Source: Devosia sp. (GTDB lineage: Bacteria > Pseudomonadota > Alphaproteobacteria > Rhizobiales > Devosiaceae). From it: a stretch of DNA of 64,000 nt. The DNA is taken from positions 62,001 to 126,000 of the forward strand of contig JADGNE010000017.1 in the NCBI GenBank assembly GCA_015234425.1, written 5' to 3'. The notes under the pieces are model-generated. The model did no database searches, was not told the DNA's origin, and was given only the letters and a program-made list of their open reading frames with translations. The position numbers and the translations under genes are program-made. Positions within the stretch are counted from its first letter, which is position 1; each line of letters starts with the position of its first letter. Below are positions 27,447 through 39,163 of this stretch, piece by piece.

Positions 27447-29321
27447 TTACTGGCCGTAATTGAGGGTCAGCAATTGCGTGAGCGCCTGCTGGTTGATGCG
27501 CAGGCCGACGTCATCGCGCATGGCGGTGACGAATTCGCTGTAGAGGCCGGCGCGGGCTTCACTCGAAAGCGCCGCCATTGTCTCTGCGTCGAGGCCTTCG
27601 CCTGCCGTGGAGCTGTCCACGACCTGGAAGACGTAGAACTCGCCGGTGCTGGAGACGACCGAACCGGCATGGTCCGGGCCGCCGTTGAAGGCTTCCTGGG
27701 CGACGACATTGTCGATGCTGCCATCATCCGAGCCGAAGCGGGAGAAGGGCGTCGAGATCTGCGGGAAGAGGTTCATCGACATCGCGACATCGGCGATCTG
27801 CTCACCAGCCTCGAGACGCTGCACGATGGCAGCGGCTTCGGCCAGCAGCGCATTGTTGGAGCGCTCTTCAATCATCGCAGTCGTGATCTCGTCGCGGACT
27901 TCGTCCAGCGTCTGGTCGCGTGCCGGCTCAATGCCAAGCAGTTCGAAGAAGAGGTGCGCATTGCCGGCCATCGGCAGGGACGGCGTCAGCTGACCCTCGG
28001 TGGCGCGGAAAATGGCCTGGGTGACGCGCGGACGGTCTTCCGGGGTCAGGTGGGGCAGGATGCTCAGCTCGACGCCACCGGACGTGACTTCGGCCTCGTA
28101 GAGATCGAGGTTGAAGCGACCGGCAATCTCCGCCAACGGGCGGAAGGCCGCGCGCAGTTCTTCGACCTGATCGAGAATCTCGTTGATTTCGCTGCGGGCC
28201 TGGGTGGAGGCGAGGCGGGCCGAGATGGCTTCGCTGGCTTCTTCAAGAGTCGGTGTGCCTGCCGGCTCGATGGCCGAAATGTGAATGGCGCGACGGCCGG
28301 CAACACCATCGATGATGGCAATGCCGTTCTCGGGCAGAGAAAAGGCACTGTTGGCGAGCACGGTGTCGGTGACCTGGTCGCGGGTGCGGGTGCCGATCGG
28401 GTTGGAGGTCAGGCCGTTCTCAGCAAGCAGGGTGGCAAAGTCGGTACCGGCGGCGATCCCGGTCTCGAAGGCTGCCTGCTGCTCGGGTGTGGACAAAACC
28501 ACCTGCTCGATGGTGCGGCGCTCGGGCGTGGCCAGATTGTCCTTGGTGCGCTCGTATTCGGCAGCGATGGCGGCTTCGTCGATGGTCTTGCCGGCGGCGA
28601 GAGCGGGAATCGACAGGTCGAGCATCTGCACGCGGCGGGTTTCGACGGTGCGGTATTCGCCCTGGTGCTCGCTCAGATAAGCGGCGAGCTCTGCCTCGGT
28701 CGGGGCGGCGGGCGCCTCGATATTGGTTTCGTTCAGCGTGATATATTCGATGGTGCGCTGGCTGGCGCCATAATTGGCGATCAGCTGCGCCGCCACTTCG
28801 GGCATGGCGTCGTCGATGAACAGCGTGCGCAGCAGCTGATCGCGCTTGGCTTCATTGGCGCGGGCTTCGAAATATTCGGATTCGGTCCAGCCGCTGGCCT
28901 GCAGCACCTGCTTGAAGCTGGTGGGGTCGAAATTGCCCAGCGTGCCCTGGAAGGACGGATCGGCGCGCAGCATCTGGCCCAGCTTGTCCTCGGACACGCC
29001 CAGCCCCATCTGCTTGGCCAGCTGGTTCATCGCAGCGCCTTCGGAAAGTCCGAGCAGCACAGCGGTCGGCAGGCCAAGGGATTCGGCTTCGGCCATGGTC
29101 GGGACGCGCCCGAGCTGGCCGGCGAAACGGCTCACCTGGTTCTGGTAGGCACGCAGGAATTCGCGCGACTTGATCTCTTCATCACCGACACGGGCAACAG
29201 TGTTGCTGCCCAGATCGGTGATCACGTTGTTGATGCCGAACCCGGCCACACCGACCAGGAGGAAGGCCCCCATGATCTTGCCAGGCCAAGATTTTGCAAA
29301 CGAACGCAAACCATCGAGCAT
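27447..29321 (-). CDS. ppiD: PpiD-like periplasmic peptidyl-prolyl isomerase / foldase
   Basis: Membrane-anchored periplasmic chaperone of the SurA/PpiD family that assists outer-membrane and secreted proteins. The 624-aa protein has a short cytoplasmic tail and one transmembrane helix (about 16-35, IMGAFLLVGVAGFGINNVI). A SurA_N-type helical domain (VARVGDEEIKSREF...) and a divergent parvulin domain (about 260-370) follow, then a second C-terminal repeat-like region. The parvulin core lacks clear catalytic hallmarks, as is common for PpiD. It sits at the head of the trp run and divergent from tpiA, a conserved alphaproteobacterial neighbourhood. Confidence 0.9.
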   Translation of the reverse strand: MLDGLRSFAKSWPGKIMGAFLLVGVAGFGINNVITDLGSNTVARVGDEEIKSREFLRAYQNQVSRFAGQLGRVPTMAEAESLGLPTAVLLGLSEGAAMNQLAKQMGLGVSEDKLGQMLRADPSFQGTLGNFDPTSFKQVLQASGWTESEYFEARANEAKRDQLLRTLFIDDAMPEVAAQLIANYGASQRTIEYITLNETNIEAPAAPTEAELAAYLSEHQGEYRTVETRRVQMLDLSIPALAAGKTIDEAAIAAEYERTKDNLATPERRTIEQVVLSTPEQQAAFETGIAAGTDFATLLAENGLTSNPIGTRTRDQVTDTVLANSAFSLPENGIAIIDGVAGRRAIHISAIEPAGTPTLEEASEAISARLASTQARSEINEILDQVEELRAAFRPLAEIAGRFNLDLYEAEVTSGGVELSILPHLTPEDRPRVTQAIFRATEGQLTPSLPMAGNAHLFFELLGIEPARDQTLDEVRDEITTAMIEERSNNALLAEAAAIVQRLEAGEQIADVAMSMNLFPQISTPFSRFGSDDGSIDNVVAQEAFNGGPDHAGSVVSSTGEFYVFQVVDSSTAGEGLDAETMAALSSEARAGLYSEFVTAMRDDVGLRINQQALTQLLTLNYGQ

Positions 29322-29444
29322 TTCACACGTTCCAGTTTATGGGGGCGTGGGCTTTACCCACAAGACCACCCGGACTAGTAAGACTTTTCGATAGCCGGGG
29401 TTAGGGCAAAGCCTATCCCGGCGCAAGAGGTAGGAGTAGCAAGA

Positions 29445-30197
29445 TTGACGACCATCTCACCGCTAATCGCCGGAAATTGGAAGATGAACGGGCTTACGAG
29501 CTCGCTGGAAGAACTTTCTGCGCTCGCCCAGCTGCTCACCACTGGCGAGGCCCCGCGTGCGGTTGTGGTCGTTTGTCCGCCGGCCACTCTGCTGGCAGCC
29601 GTCGCCGCACAGGGCGCCTCTAGCGGTATCATGGCCGGGGGGCAGAATTGTCATGTGGAAGCCGCTGGCGCCCACACAGGTGAAGTTTCTGCCGGCATGC
29701 TGGCCGATGTCGGGGCTCAATATGTGATTGTCGGCCATTCCGAGCGTCGCGCCGATAACCACGAAACCGATGATCTCGTTCGCGCCAAAGCCGAAGCCGC
29801 CATCGGCGCCGGCCTCAAGCCGATCATCTGCGTTGGGGAAACCGAGGCGGAACGCGATGCCGGGCAGGCCGAAAGCGTGGTTGCAGCGCAGCTGGCGTCC
29901 TCGGTTCCGGACGCTGCCGGCCAGCATGAAGTCATTGTTGCCTATGAGCCGATCTGGGCTATTGGCACCGGCCGCACGCCGAGCAATGACGATATCCGCC
30001 AGATGCACGCCAATATCCGCGATCGCCTCGTCGAACGGTTCGGCGAGAAGGGCGCGCAGATTCGCATTCTTTATGGCGGTTCGCTCAAACCTGTGAATGC
30101 GCGCGAGATTTTGGCCATTGAAAACGTCAATGGTGGCCTTGTCGGGGGCGCGAGCCTCTTGGCAAAGGACTTCTACACCATTATCTCATCGGTATGA
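29445..30197 (+). CDS. tpiA: Triose-phosphate isomerase
   Basis: Interconverts dihydroxyacetone phosphate and glyceraldehyde-3-phosphate. The 250-aa TIM barrel has N11 and K13 (AGNWKMNG), catalytic H98 (VIVGHSERR) and E168 (VAYEPIWAIGTG). The phosphate-binding YGGSLKP loop lies near the end. The start is TTG at 29445 with an AGAGGTAGGAG ribosome-binding stretch about 8 nt upstream. Divergent from ppiD and followed by secG. Confidence 0.97.
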   Translation: MTTISPLIAGNWKMNGLTSSLEELSALAQLLTTGEAPRAVVVVCPPATLLAAVAAQGASSGIMAGGQNCHVEAAGAHTGEVSAGMLADVGAQYVIVGHSERRADNHETDDLVRAKAEAAIGAGLKPIICVGETEAERDAGQAESVVAAQLASSVPDAAGQHEVIVAYEPIWAIGTGRTPSNDDIRQMHANIRDRLVERFGEKGAQIRILYGGSLKPVNAREILAIENVNGGLVGGASLLAKDFYTIISSV

Positions 30198-30306
30198 GGT
30201 GACTGCAGGGCGCGGTTGCGGCGAATTTCGCCGCAACGGTCTGGCATTTGCCGTTTGAGGCGTGTATGACGCCGCCAACTCTTGACTGACGCGAAGACGA
30301 AAACCT

Positions 30307-30774
30307 ATGGCGAACGTACTGATTGTTGCCTATCTGCTGATCGTTTTGGCGCTGATTGCCGTGATCCTGATCCAGCGTTCCGAAGGCGGAGCCCTTGGCA
30401 TTGGTGGTGGCGGCGGCGGCGGCCTGGTGACAGCCCGTGGATCGGCTAACCTTCTCACCCGCACGACCGCTATTCTGGCGACGCTGTTCTTCGCTACGGC
30501 CATTGGCCTGACCATTCTGAGCGAGCTCGATCGCAGCACCTCGTCCATTCTGGATCGTGCCGCGACCACCGATGGTGGCGAGGCTCCGGGCAATGTTCTG
30601 GATGCACTGAACGCACTGCAGGGCGATTCGACTTCTGACCTGCCGCTGCCGACCGCTCCAGTGACGCCCGCTGCTCCTGCTGCTACCGGCACCGGTGACC
30701 TTCCGGTCCCCGAAGCTCCAGCGGCCGCAGTGCCGGAAACGACCCAGACGCCGGCTCCGACGCCCGGCAACTGA
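30307..30774 (+). CDS. secG: Preprotein translocase subunit SecG
   Basis: Small two-helix subunit of the SecYEG translocon. The protein is 155 aa, longer than the E. coli form. Two transmembrane helices (about 2-20 and 55-75) flank the conserved QRSEGGALGIGGGGGGG loop. The rest is an Ala/Pro/Thr-rich tail of about 70 residues of low complexity, as seen in many alphaproteobacterial SecG proteins. Located between tpiA and pyrG as usual. Confidence 0.93.
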   Translation: MANVLIVAYLLIVLALIAVILIQRSEGGALGIGGGGGGGLVTARGSANLLTRTTAILATLFFATAIGLTILSELDRSTSSILDRAATTDGGEAPGNVLDALNALQGDSTSDLPLPTAPVTPAAPAATGTGDLPVPEAPAAAVPETTQTPAPTPGN

Positions 30775-30796
30775 CCCGCCGCAAGGCGAAGCCGAA

Positions 30797-30825
30797 AAGG
30801 GGATGGAAACATCCCCTTCTTCTTT
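30797..30825 (+). terminator. Intrinsic terminator after secG
   Basis: A 9-bp stem AAGGGGATG/CATCCCCTT with a GAAA tetraloop (30797-30818) is followed by a T-rich tract. It separates the tpiA-secG transcript from pyrG. Confidence 0.85.
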
Positions 30826-30878
30826 TGTGTAGTGCGCAATCGCGCCCTGCGAATCGTGACTGTTTTGATTTATGGTGA

Positions 30879-32513
<1,635 letters not shown>

Positions 32514-32526
32514 GTTTTTTATTTTC

Positions 32527-32560
32527 AGGGCTCCGGAGTGTTCGCTTCGGGGCCCTTTTT
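32527..32560 (+). terminator. Intrinsic terminator after pyrG
   Basis: A 12-bp stem (32527-32538 with 32545-32556) with two G-T pairs and a 6-nt loop is followed by TTTTT. Confidence 0.85.
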
Positions 32561-32622
32561 CTATGTCCGCTCCTCTCCGCACGCGGCGTGTGCTATTTTA
32601 CCCCAGCTCACGAGGTTCCCAG

Positions 32623-32799
32623 ATGGCCGAGATTCTCTCCCTCTCCAAAGCCCGGAAAGCCAAGGCGCGCGTCGAGAAGGACGCGACGGCCGAGGCCAAT
32701 CGCATTAAATTTGGGCGCACCAAAGCCGAGCGGCAAAAGGCCGAGGCGGAAAAATCCAAGGCTGACAAACATATCGACGGCCACAAGCGCGAAGACTGA
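32623..32799 (+). CDS. DUF4169 family small basic protein
   Basis: A 58-residue, Lys/Ala/Glu-rich, helix-forming protein. The N-terminus MAEILSLSKARKAKAR and the block ANRIKFGRTKAER match the DUF4169 family of small alphaproteobacterial proteins, whose function is unknown. The frame is open 20 codons upstream, but the ATG at 32623 gives the family N-terminus. It stands alone after the pyrG terminator. Confidence 0.8.
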   Translation: MAEILSLSKARKAKARVEKDATAEANRIKFGRTKAERQKAEAEKSKADKHIDGHKRED

Positions 32800-32949
32800 A
32801 CAATCCGTTCGGTTTCCGGGCCAGTGGGGCGGGCCAAATAGGCTTGCATGGGTGCGTACCGTGCGGTACTCCCGGCGGCTTAACGGTCCGGCGCGGTATT
32901 TCGGGATGGGGGCGCGCCAGCCAGCCCATAAATTATATCCCGGATCCCA

Positions 32950-34239
32950 ATGAGCACCGCACCTCTCTCGCCCGATACGGCACCGCCACGCAATTCAGCA
33001 CGTCGGGTGCTCGCCGCCAGCATGATCGGCACCACGATCGAGTTCTTCGATTTCTACATCTACGCGACCGCGGCGGTCATTGTTTTTCCTCAGCTTTTCT
33101 TCCCGGCGACCGATGAAAATTCGGCGCTGCTGAGCTCGCTGGCGACCTTCGCCATCGCCTTTCTGGCCCGTCCGATAGGCGCAGCCTTCTTCGGCCATTT
33201 CGGTGACAAGGTCGGTCGCAAGGCGACGCTGGTAGCGGCTCTGCTCACCATGGGCATCTCCACCGTTCTCATCGGGGTGCTGCCGACCTATGCACAAATC
33301 GGCATTTTCGCGCCGCTGCTGCTGGCGCTGTGCCGTCTGGGGCAGGGGCTTGGCCTTGGCGGTGAATGGGGCGGGGCGGTTCTGCTCGCCACCGAAAACG
33401 CTCCTGAGGACAAGAAAGCCTGGTACGGCATGTTCCCGCAGCTGGGGGCGCCGGTCGGCTTCTTCCTCGCCACCACGATTTTCCTCGTGCTGGCCCATTT
33501 CCTCGGCGATGAAGCCTTCATGAGCTGGGGCTGGCGCGTGCCGTTCCTCGCCAGCGCTCTGCTGGTGATTGTCGGCCTCTTCATCCGCCTCAAGATCACC
33601 GAGACGCCCGAATTTGCCGAGGCGATCGAGAAGTCCGAGCGCGTGGAAGTGCCGTTCGTGGACGTGTTCCGCTCGCACAAGATGAGCCTCCTGCTCGGCA
33701 CCATGGCGGCGCTGGCGACTTTCGTCTTGTTCTACATCATGACCGTGTTCTCGCTGAGCTACGGTACGGGAGCGCTCGGCTATGGTCGCGAGGAATTCCT
33801 CGTGCTGCAGATGGTGGGCGTCGTGTTCTTCGGCATTTTCATTCCGCTTGCCGCGGTTCTGGCTGACAAGTTCGGCATGCGACGGGTGATGGTCGGCGTC
33901 TCGATCAGCATCGCCATCTTCGGCCTGATCCTCTCGCCGCTGCTCGGGTCAGGCAATGTCTGGGGCGTGCTGGGCTTCCTCTGCATCGGCTTTGCGCTGA
34001 TGGGCATGACTTATGGGCCCCTCGGCACCGCCCTTGCCGCGCCGTTCCCGACGGCTGTGCGCTATACCGGCGCTTCGCTGACCTTCAATCTCGGCGGCAT
34101 TTTTGGCGCGTCCTTTGCGCCCTATATCGCCACCTGGCTGGCCTCCACCTATGGTCTGCACACGGTGGGCTACTACATGATCATCGCTGCCGTGATCACG
34201 CTCGTCGCCTTCGGCTTCATCCGTCAGACGTCCGAGTAA
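32950..34239 (+). CDS. MFS transporter, metabolite:H+ symporter (MHS) family
   Basis: Inner-membrane permease of 429 aa with about 12 hydrophobic helices. MHS-type signatures are ASMIGTTIEFFDFYIY at helix 1, the MFS motif GHFGDKVGRKATL between helices 2 and 3 and RLGQGLGLGGEWGGAVLL in helix 4. Members carry dicarboxylates, osmolytes such as proline/betaine, or shikimate-type acids. The substrate here cannot be told from sequence. It appears monocistronic; the 150 nt upstream hold no recognisable operator. Confidence 0.9.
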   Translation: MSTAPLSPDTAPPRNSARRVLAASMIGTTIEFFDFYIYATAAVIVFPQLFFPATDENSALLSSLATFAIAFLARPIGAAFFGHFGDKVGRKATLVAALLTMGISTVLIGVLPTYAQIGIFAPLLLALCRLGQGLGLGGEWGGAVLLATENAPEDKKAWYGMFPQLGAPVGFFLATTIFLVLAHFLGDEAFMSWGWRVPFLASALLVIVGLFIRLKITETPEFAEAIEKSERVEVPFVDVFRSHKMSLLLGTMAALATFVLFYIMTVFSLSYGTGALGYGREEFLVLQMVGVVFFGIFIPLAAVLADKFGMRRVMVGVSISIAIFGLILSPLLGSGNVWGVLGFLCIGFALMGMTYGPLGTALAAPFPTAVRYTGASLTFNLGGIFGASFAPYIATWLASTYGLHTVGYYMIIAAVITLVAFGFIRQTSE

Positions 34240-34303
34240 CTCCGGCCAAGGTTTTTCCGCGTCCGGACGTCTCATCAGCAGATTCGGACCCGGAGATATT
34301 GCC

Positions 34304-34891
34304 ATGCGATTGCCCCTTATCCTCGCCGCTGCTCTTCTTGCAGGCCCTGCTTCAGCCAGCGAGGACATCGCTGCAGTCCTCGACCGTATCGCCCCGCTGC
34401 TGCAGGCGGAGGAGTTCGAGAAGCTGGGCGGACCCAATACCCCTGCCGAAATCGCCAGGATGATCGAGGGGCGCTGGTTCACCCTCGACAACACGGCCCG
34501 CAACTGGTCCGGCGATGCCGAAGCGGACCGCAGGCGGCTCGCCCAGACGATTGCACGGACCTGCGCCGATGATTGGGAGGTGCGCGTCACCATGGAGACG
34601 ACCGGAACAGAGAGCTTTCGGGTCGTCCAGGTGAGCCCGGATGGTGCCGATCAGGGAACCACGGAGATGATGGCCACCCCGGGCACGGAGCGGCATTTCA
34701 CGTCTGAATTTGATGAAGATTATATCGTCGCGCTGTTCGAGCTCGATGAAAATCCGCGAGAGCGCGGCGCTGTGCTGGCCGAAATGCGGGAGCGGCTCGA
34801 GGGCGGGCTCGATCTCTGGCTGCCGTCGCCCGACGTCTCGGTCAATGTCTCCCCATTTGAAACCGAGGTCTGGGGTCGCTGTCCGGAGTAG
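34304..34891 (+). CDS. Hypothetical secreted protein
   Basis: A 195-residue protein with a clear Sec signal peptide (MRLPLILAAALLAGPASAS, cleavage near residue 19), so periplasmic. The mature part is acidic, with one or two Cys (TCADDW and a C-terminal GRCPE) that could form a disulphide. I recognise no domain. A good GGAG ribosome-binding site precedes the ATG. It lies 64 nt after the MHS transporter in the same direction and could share its transcript, but no functional link is evident. Confidence 0.75.
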   Translation: MRLPLILAAALLAGPASASEDIAAVLDRIAPLLQAEEFEKLGGPNTPAEIARMIEGRWFTLDNTARNWSGDAEADRRRLAQTIARTCADDWEVRVTMETTGTESFRVVQVSPDGADQGTTEMMATPGTERHFTSEFDEDYIVALFELDENPRERGAVLAEMRERLEGGLDLWLPSPDVSVNVSPFETEVWGRCPE

Positions 34892-34955
34892 CATTCCTCC
34901 GAAGCGGTTGACGGCCGCGCGCGGCGCGACCGTCCGGTCTGAATTTAGGCTCGGC

Positions 34956-35381
34956 CTACCAGTTCACCTGGCAATCGCCGCCCGTCGACGCGAACTGCAG
35001 GCTGTCTGCGGTGTATTGGAAGATCTCGAGTTTTACCCCGCTCGGATCGGCCAGCCAGGCCTGCCAGGTGTGGTCGACGCCGAGCTTCTTGTCGGTGATG
35101 TCTACTCCCTTGCTCTTTACATGGGCGATGAACCCGTCGAGGTCGTCCGTCTCAAAGCAGATGTGGTTGATCTGGTTGGTTTCCTCGAAGCGGCTTTCGC
35201 CCTTGAGGAAGACCTCGACGAAGGTCCGATTGCCGAAATCGAGATAGAACCCGATACGGTTCTCGCCGCGTTTGAAGTTGAACTTCGGCGCCACGCCGAT
35301 GACGTCCCGATAAAACGCCTCCACGGCGTCGAGATCGCGCGCAAAGATGCAGGTGTGGGCGACTTGTTTGACAAGCGACAT
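34956..35381 (-). CDS. VOC-family (glyoxalase/bleomycin-resistance fold) protein
   Basis: A 141-residue protein of two beta-alpha-beta-beta-beta modules: VAHTCIFARDLDAVEAFYRDVIG at the N-terminus and NHICFETDDLDGFIAHVK in the second half. Probable metal ligands are H9, E56 (FVEVF), H73 and E119 (LEIF), the glyoxalase I-like pattern, so a lyase or isomerase role is more likely than antibiotic binding. A GGAGGA ribosome-binding site and a perfect 12-bp palindromic operator lie directly upstream, suggesting control by a sugar-responsive LacI-type repressor. Confidence 0.85.
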   Translation of the reverse strand: MSLVKQVAHTCIFARDLDAVEAFYRDVIGVAPKFNFKRGENRIGFYLDFGNRTFVEVFLKGESRFEETNQINHICFETDDLDGFIAHVKSKGVDITDKKLGVDHTWQAWLADPSGVKLEIFQYTADSLQFASTGGDCQVNW

Positions 35382-35402
35382 TCTGATTCCTCCGCTATTT
35401 TT

Positions 35403-35414
35403 TGTAACGTTACA
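35403..35414. promoter_or_regulatory. Perfect palindrome TGTAACGTTACA, probable LacI-family operator
   Basis: The 12-bp sequence is its own complement and has the central CG typical of LacI/GalR-type sites. It starts 22 nt upstream of the VOC gene ATG, overlapping the likely promoter, which would suit repression. The eno start is 125 nt away on the other side. No LacI-family gene is in the window. Confidence 0.6.
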
Positions 35415-35494
35415 GGTGCCGAACTTGGCGGGAAACAGGCAGGACCAGAGAAAATTTCGCGCGCCCTCTTTTCCTCGTCATACTCTCCGTCTAG

Positions 35495-36817
<1,323 letters not shown>

Positions 36818-36841
36818 TCGCGCGTACATTACGAATAAAGG

Positions 36842-36867
36842 GCCCGGTGGAGACACCGGGCTTTTTT
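36842..36867 (+). terminator. Intrinsic terminator after eno
   Basis: An 8-bp stem GCCCGGTG/CACCGGGC with a GAGA tetraloop (36842-36861) is followed by six T residues. Confidence 0.92.
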
Positions 36868-36913
36868 GTGCCGAATCCTGCTAGCCATGATGGCAAAGAG
36901 GAGGAGGAATTCC

Positions 36914-37873
36914 ATGTCCAGGATCGTAGTGATTGGCGGCAGTGGGCACGTCGGCAGCTATCTCGTGCCGCGCCTGGTTGCGCTGGGCCATGAGGTCGTC
37001 AATGTCAGCCGCGGCGCAGCAAAGCCATACCGGCCGCATTATGCCTGGGACCAGATAGAGCAGGTCGCGCTCGATCGGATCGCCGAGGAGAGGGCCGGGC
37101 AGTTTGGCCGGAAGATCGCCGAGCTCCGTCCCGACATTGTCGTCGACATGATCGCCTTTGATCTCGACAGCACGCGCCATCTCGTCGAGGCTTTGCGGGG
37201 CAGGGTGGAGCACTATCTGTTCTGCAGCTCGATCTGGGTCTATGGCCGGCTGACGACCATTCCCTCGAGTGAAGTGGAGCCGCCCAATCCCATCGACAGC
37301 TATGGTCGCGGCAAGGCCGAGAGCGAGGCTTTCCTCGTGCGCGAGGCGCGCGTGAGCGGCTTTCCGGCCACTTGTTTCCGCCCCGGTCATATCGTGGGCG
37401 AGTGCTGGAACCCGATCACCCCGCAGGGCAATGGCGACCCGGAAACTTTTTCGCGGATTGCGCGCGGCGAGCAACTGGTGCTGCCCAACAACGGGCTTGA
37501 GACCGTCCATCACGTGCATGCGGACGATATTGCGCAGTGGATCATCTGTGCCGTCGAGAATCGGGCCGCATCTATCGGCGAGGTCTTCAACACCGTGTCC
37601 GAACAGGCGGTGACCCTGCGCGGCTATGCGGAGGCTGTCTATCGCTGGTTCGGTCGTGAGCCCGACATCGCCTACGCGCCGCTCGAGGCCTGGCTGGAAA
37701 CCCTGCCGGAGGACCAGCGCGACATCACCCGCGGGCACGTCATCAGAAGTTCCTGCCACTCGATCGAAAAAAGCCGGCAGCGACTCGGCTATGCGCCCCG
37801 CTACTCCAGCCTTGAGGCGGTTGAGGAGTCCGTACGGGCCCTGATTGCCTCGGGCCGCGTCACAGTGGCCTAA
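36914..37873 (+). CDS. NAD(P)-dependent epimerase/dehydratase family protein
   Basis: Extended short-chain dehydrogenase of 319 aa. The Rossmann motif IVVIGGSGHVGSYLVPRL opens the protein, YGRGKAESEAF holds the Tyr-x-x-x-Lys pair (near residue 130), and CFRPGHIVG and a C-terminal substrate domain follow. The glycine pattern G-G-S-G-H-V-G resembles atypical family members that act on nucleotide sugars or isoflavone-like substrates; the actual substrate is unknown. The ATG at 36914 has a GAGGAGG ribosome-binding site. The open frame upstream overlaps the eno terminator and is not coding. Monocistronic by context. Confidence 0.85.
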   Translation: MSRIVVIGGSGHVGSYLVPRLVALGHEVVNVSRGAAKPYRPHYAWDQIEQVALDRIAEERAGQFGRKIAELRPDIVVDMIAFDLDSTRHLVEALRGRVEHYLFCSSIWVYGRLTTIPSSEVEPPNPIDSYGRGKAESEAFLVREARVSGFPATCFRPGHIVGECWNPITPQGNGDPETFSRIARGEQLVLPNNGLETVHHVHADDIAQWIICAVENRAASIGEVFNTVSEQAVTLRGYAEAVYRWFGREPDIAYAPLEAWLETLPEDQRDITRGHVIRSSCHSIEKSRQRLGYAPRYSSLEAVEESVRALIASGRVTVA

Positions 37874-37966
37874 TCCTATGGATTGAGGGCTGGAGCTCTG
37901 TACTCGGCTTCAATAATTGGTGATAGCTGGCGCAGGTTAACAAGCACCCTAAGGAGTCTTCGGGGT

Positions 37967-38650
37967 ATGAAGCGTCTATCTGCAGAAGCTTTTGGTACAT
38001 TCTGGCTGGTTTTCGGCGGCTGCGGTTCTGCAGTGCTCGCCGCCGGCATTCCTGAACTGGGCATCGGCTATGCCGGCGTCTCGCTGGCGTTCGGCCTTAC
38101 CGTCCTCACCATGGCCTATGCCGTGGGCCACATCTCCGGCGGCCATTTCAACCCGGCTGTCTCGCTGGGCATGGCCATTGCCGGCCGCTTTGATTTCAAG
38201 GACCTCATCCCCTATTGGGCGGCCCAGATCATCGGCGGTTCTGCCGGTGGCCTCGTGCTGTTCCTGATTGCTTCGGGCGTGGCCGATTTTGCCCCGGGCG
38301 GCTTTGCCTCCAACGGCTTTGGCGAGCTGTCGCCGCATGGCTTCAACCTGACCTCGGTCATCGTTGCCGAAGTCGTGCTGACCGCCTTCTTCCTCATCAT
38401 CATCCTCGGCTCTACCCATGGCAATGCGCCTGTGGGCTTTGCGCCGATCGCCATCGGCCTCGGCCTGACGCTGATTCACCTGATCTCGATCCCGGTCAGC
38501 AACACCTCGGTCAATCCGGCTCGCTCGATCGCTGCAGCAATCTTTGCTGACAACGGCGCCATGGGTCAGGTCTGGGTGTTCATCCTCGCCCCGCTCGCCG
38601 GTGCAGCGCTGGGTGCGATCATCTGGAAGGCCCTGCTCGGCCGCGACTAA
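37967..38650 (+). CDS. aqpZ: Aquaporin Z
   Basis: Water channel of the MIP family, 227 aa with six hydrophobic helices. Both pore NPA boxes are visible: [11 protein letters not shown] in the first half and SVNPARSIA in the second. The selectivity-filter pattern (His in [11 protein letters not shown], Arg in NPARS) fits a water-specific AqpZ, not a glycerol facilitator. The ATG at 37967 has an AAGGAG site; the 28-codon upstream extension is not aquaporin-like. It ends at a hairpin shared with the convergent arr gene. Confidence 0.95.
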   Translation: MKRLSAEAFGTFWLVFGGCGSAVLAAGIPELGIGYAGVSLAFGLTVLTMAYAVGHISGGHFNPAVSLGMAIAGRFDFKDLIPYWAAQIIGGSAGGLVLFLIASGVADFAPGGFASNGFGELSPHGFNLTSVIVAEVVLTAFFLIIILGSTHGNAPVGFAPIAIGLGLTLIHLISIPVSNTSVNPARSIAAAIFADNGAMGQVWVFILAPLAGAALGAIIWKALLGRD

Positions 38651-38656
38651 TATCTT

Positions 38657-38690
38657 GAGGTGCCGCGACCCCGCGGCACCTCGCTTTCTC
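38657..38690. terminator. Terminator-like hairpin between aqpZ and arr
   Basis: A perfect 11-bp stem GAGGTGCCGCG/CGCGGCACCTC with a 4-nt loop (38657-38682) is followed by a moderately T-rich stretch on the + strand. It lies in the convergent gap and could serve both genes. Confidence 0.75.
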
Positions 38691-38704
38691 CGGATTTGCC
38701 GCGC

Positions 38705-39118
38705 CTAGTCGATGGCTTCAATCCCCTGCAGGCGAAGGCGCTCCACGCTGTCCTTCATGGCCTGCAACTGCTCGGGCGGATGCCCCTGCCAAGTCTCCAC
38801 TTCGCCAACAATCTCCAGCGGCATCTGGCTGCGGTAGGATTGCGTCGGGTTTCCGGGAAACTTCGTGTCGGTCAGATTTGGATCGTCGACGAAGGGGCCA
38901 GTGGGACGCACGATGTAGATGCGCTCCCGGCCATCGCCTTGTGCCAGTTCGGCGCCCCAGATTGCCGCTTCCAGCGTGGCTGCGAAATAGATCCACGACC
39001 CCGGCTTGCCGCTGCCGAAATTGGATTTCTGGCCCGGAATCATCTTGTCGCCGATTTTCAGGTCGGCGCGCGTGCCGTGATAAAACACGGCATCTTCTGG
39101 CTGTTCGGATGCATACAT
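38705..39118 (-). CDS. arr: Arr-family NAD+--rifampin ADP-ribosyltransferase
   Basis: Small ADP-ribosyltransferase that inactivates rifamycins by modifying the C23 hydroxyl. The 137-aa length and block order match the Arr family: VFYHGTRADLKIGD, KSNFGSGKPGSWIYFAATL, AAIWGAELA, ERIYIVRPTGPF, DDPNLTDTKFPGNPTQSYR and EVETWQGH near the end. The ATG at 39118 has an AGGGAG site and gives the family N-terminus; 20 codons of open frame upstream are ignored. It is 97 nt downstream of amn on the same strand, with a hairpin in between. No transposon or integron part is visible, so it looks like a resident chromosomal copy. Confidence 0.9.
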   Translation of the reverse strand: MYASEQPEDAVFYHGTRADLKIGDKMIPGQKSNFGSGKPGSWIYFAATLEAAIWGAELAQGDGRERIYIVRPTGPFVDDPNLTDTKFPGNPTQSYRSQMPLEIVGEVETWQGHPPEQLQAMKDSVERLRLQGIEAID

Positions 39119-39163
39119 CGACGGCTCCCTTCTGCAATGGAGCACTCGTTTTACAGCCGACCG

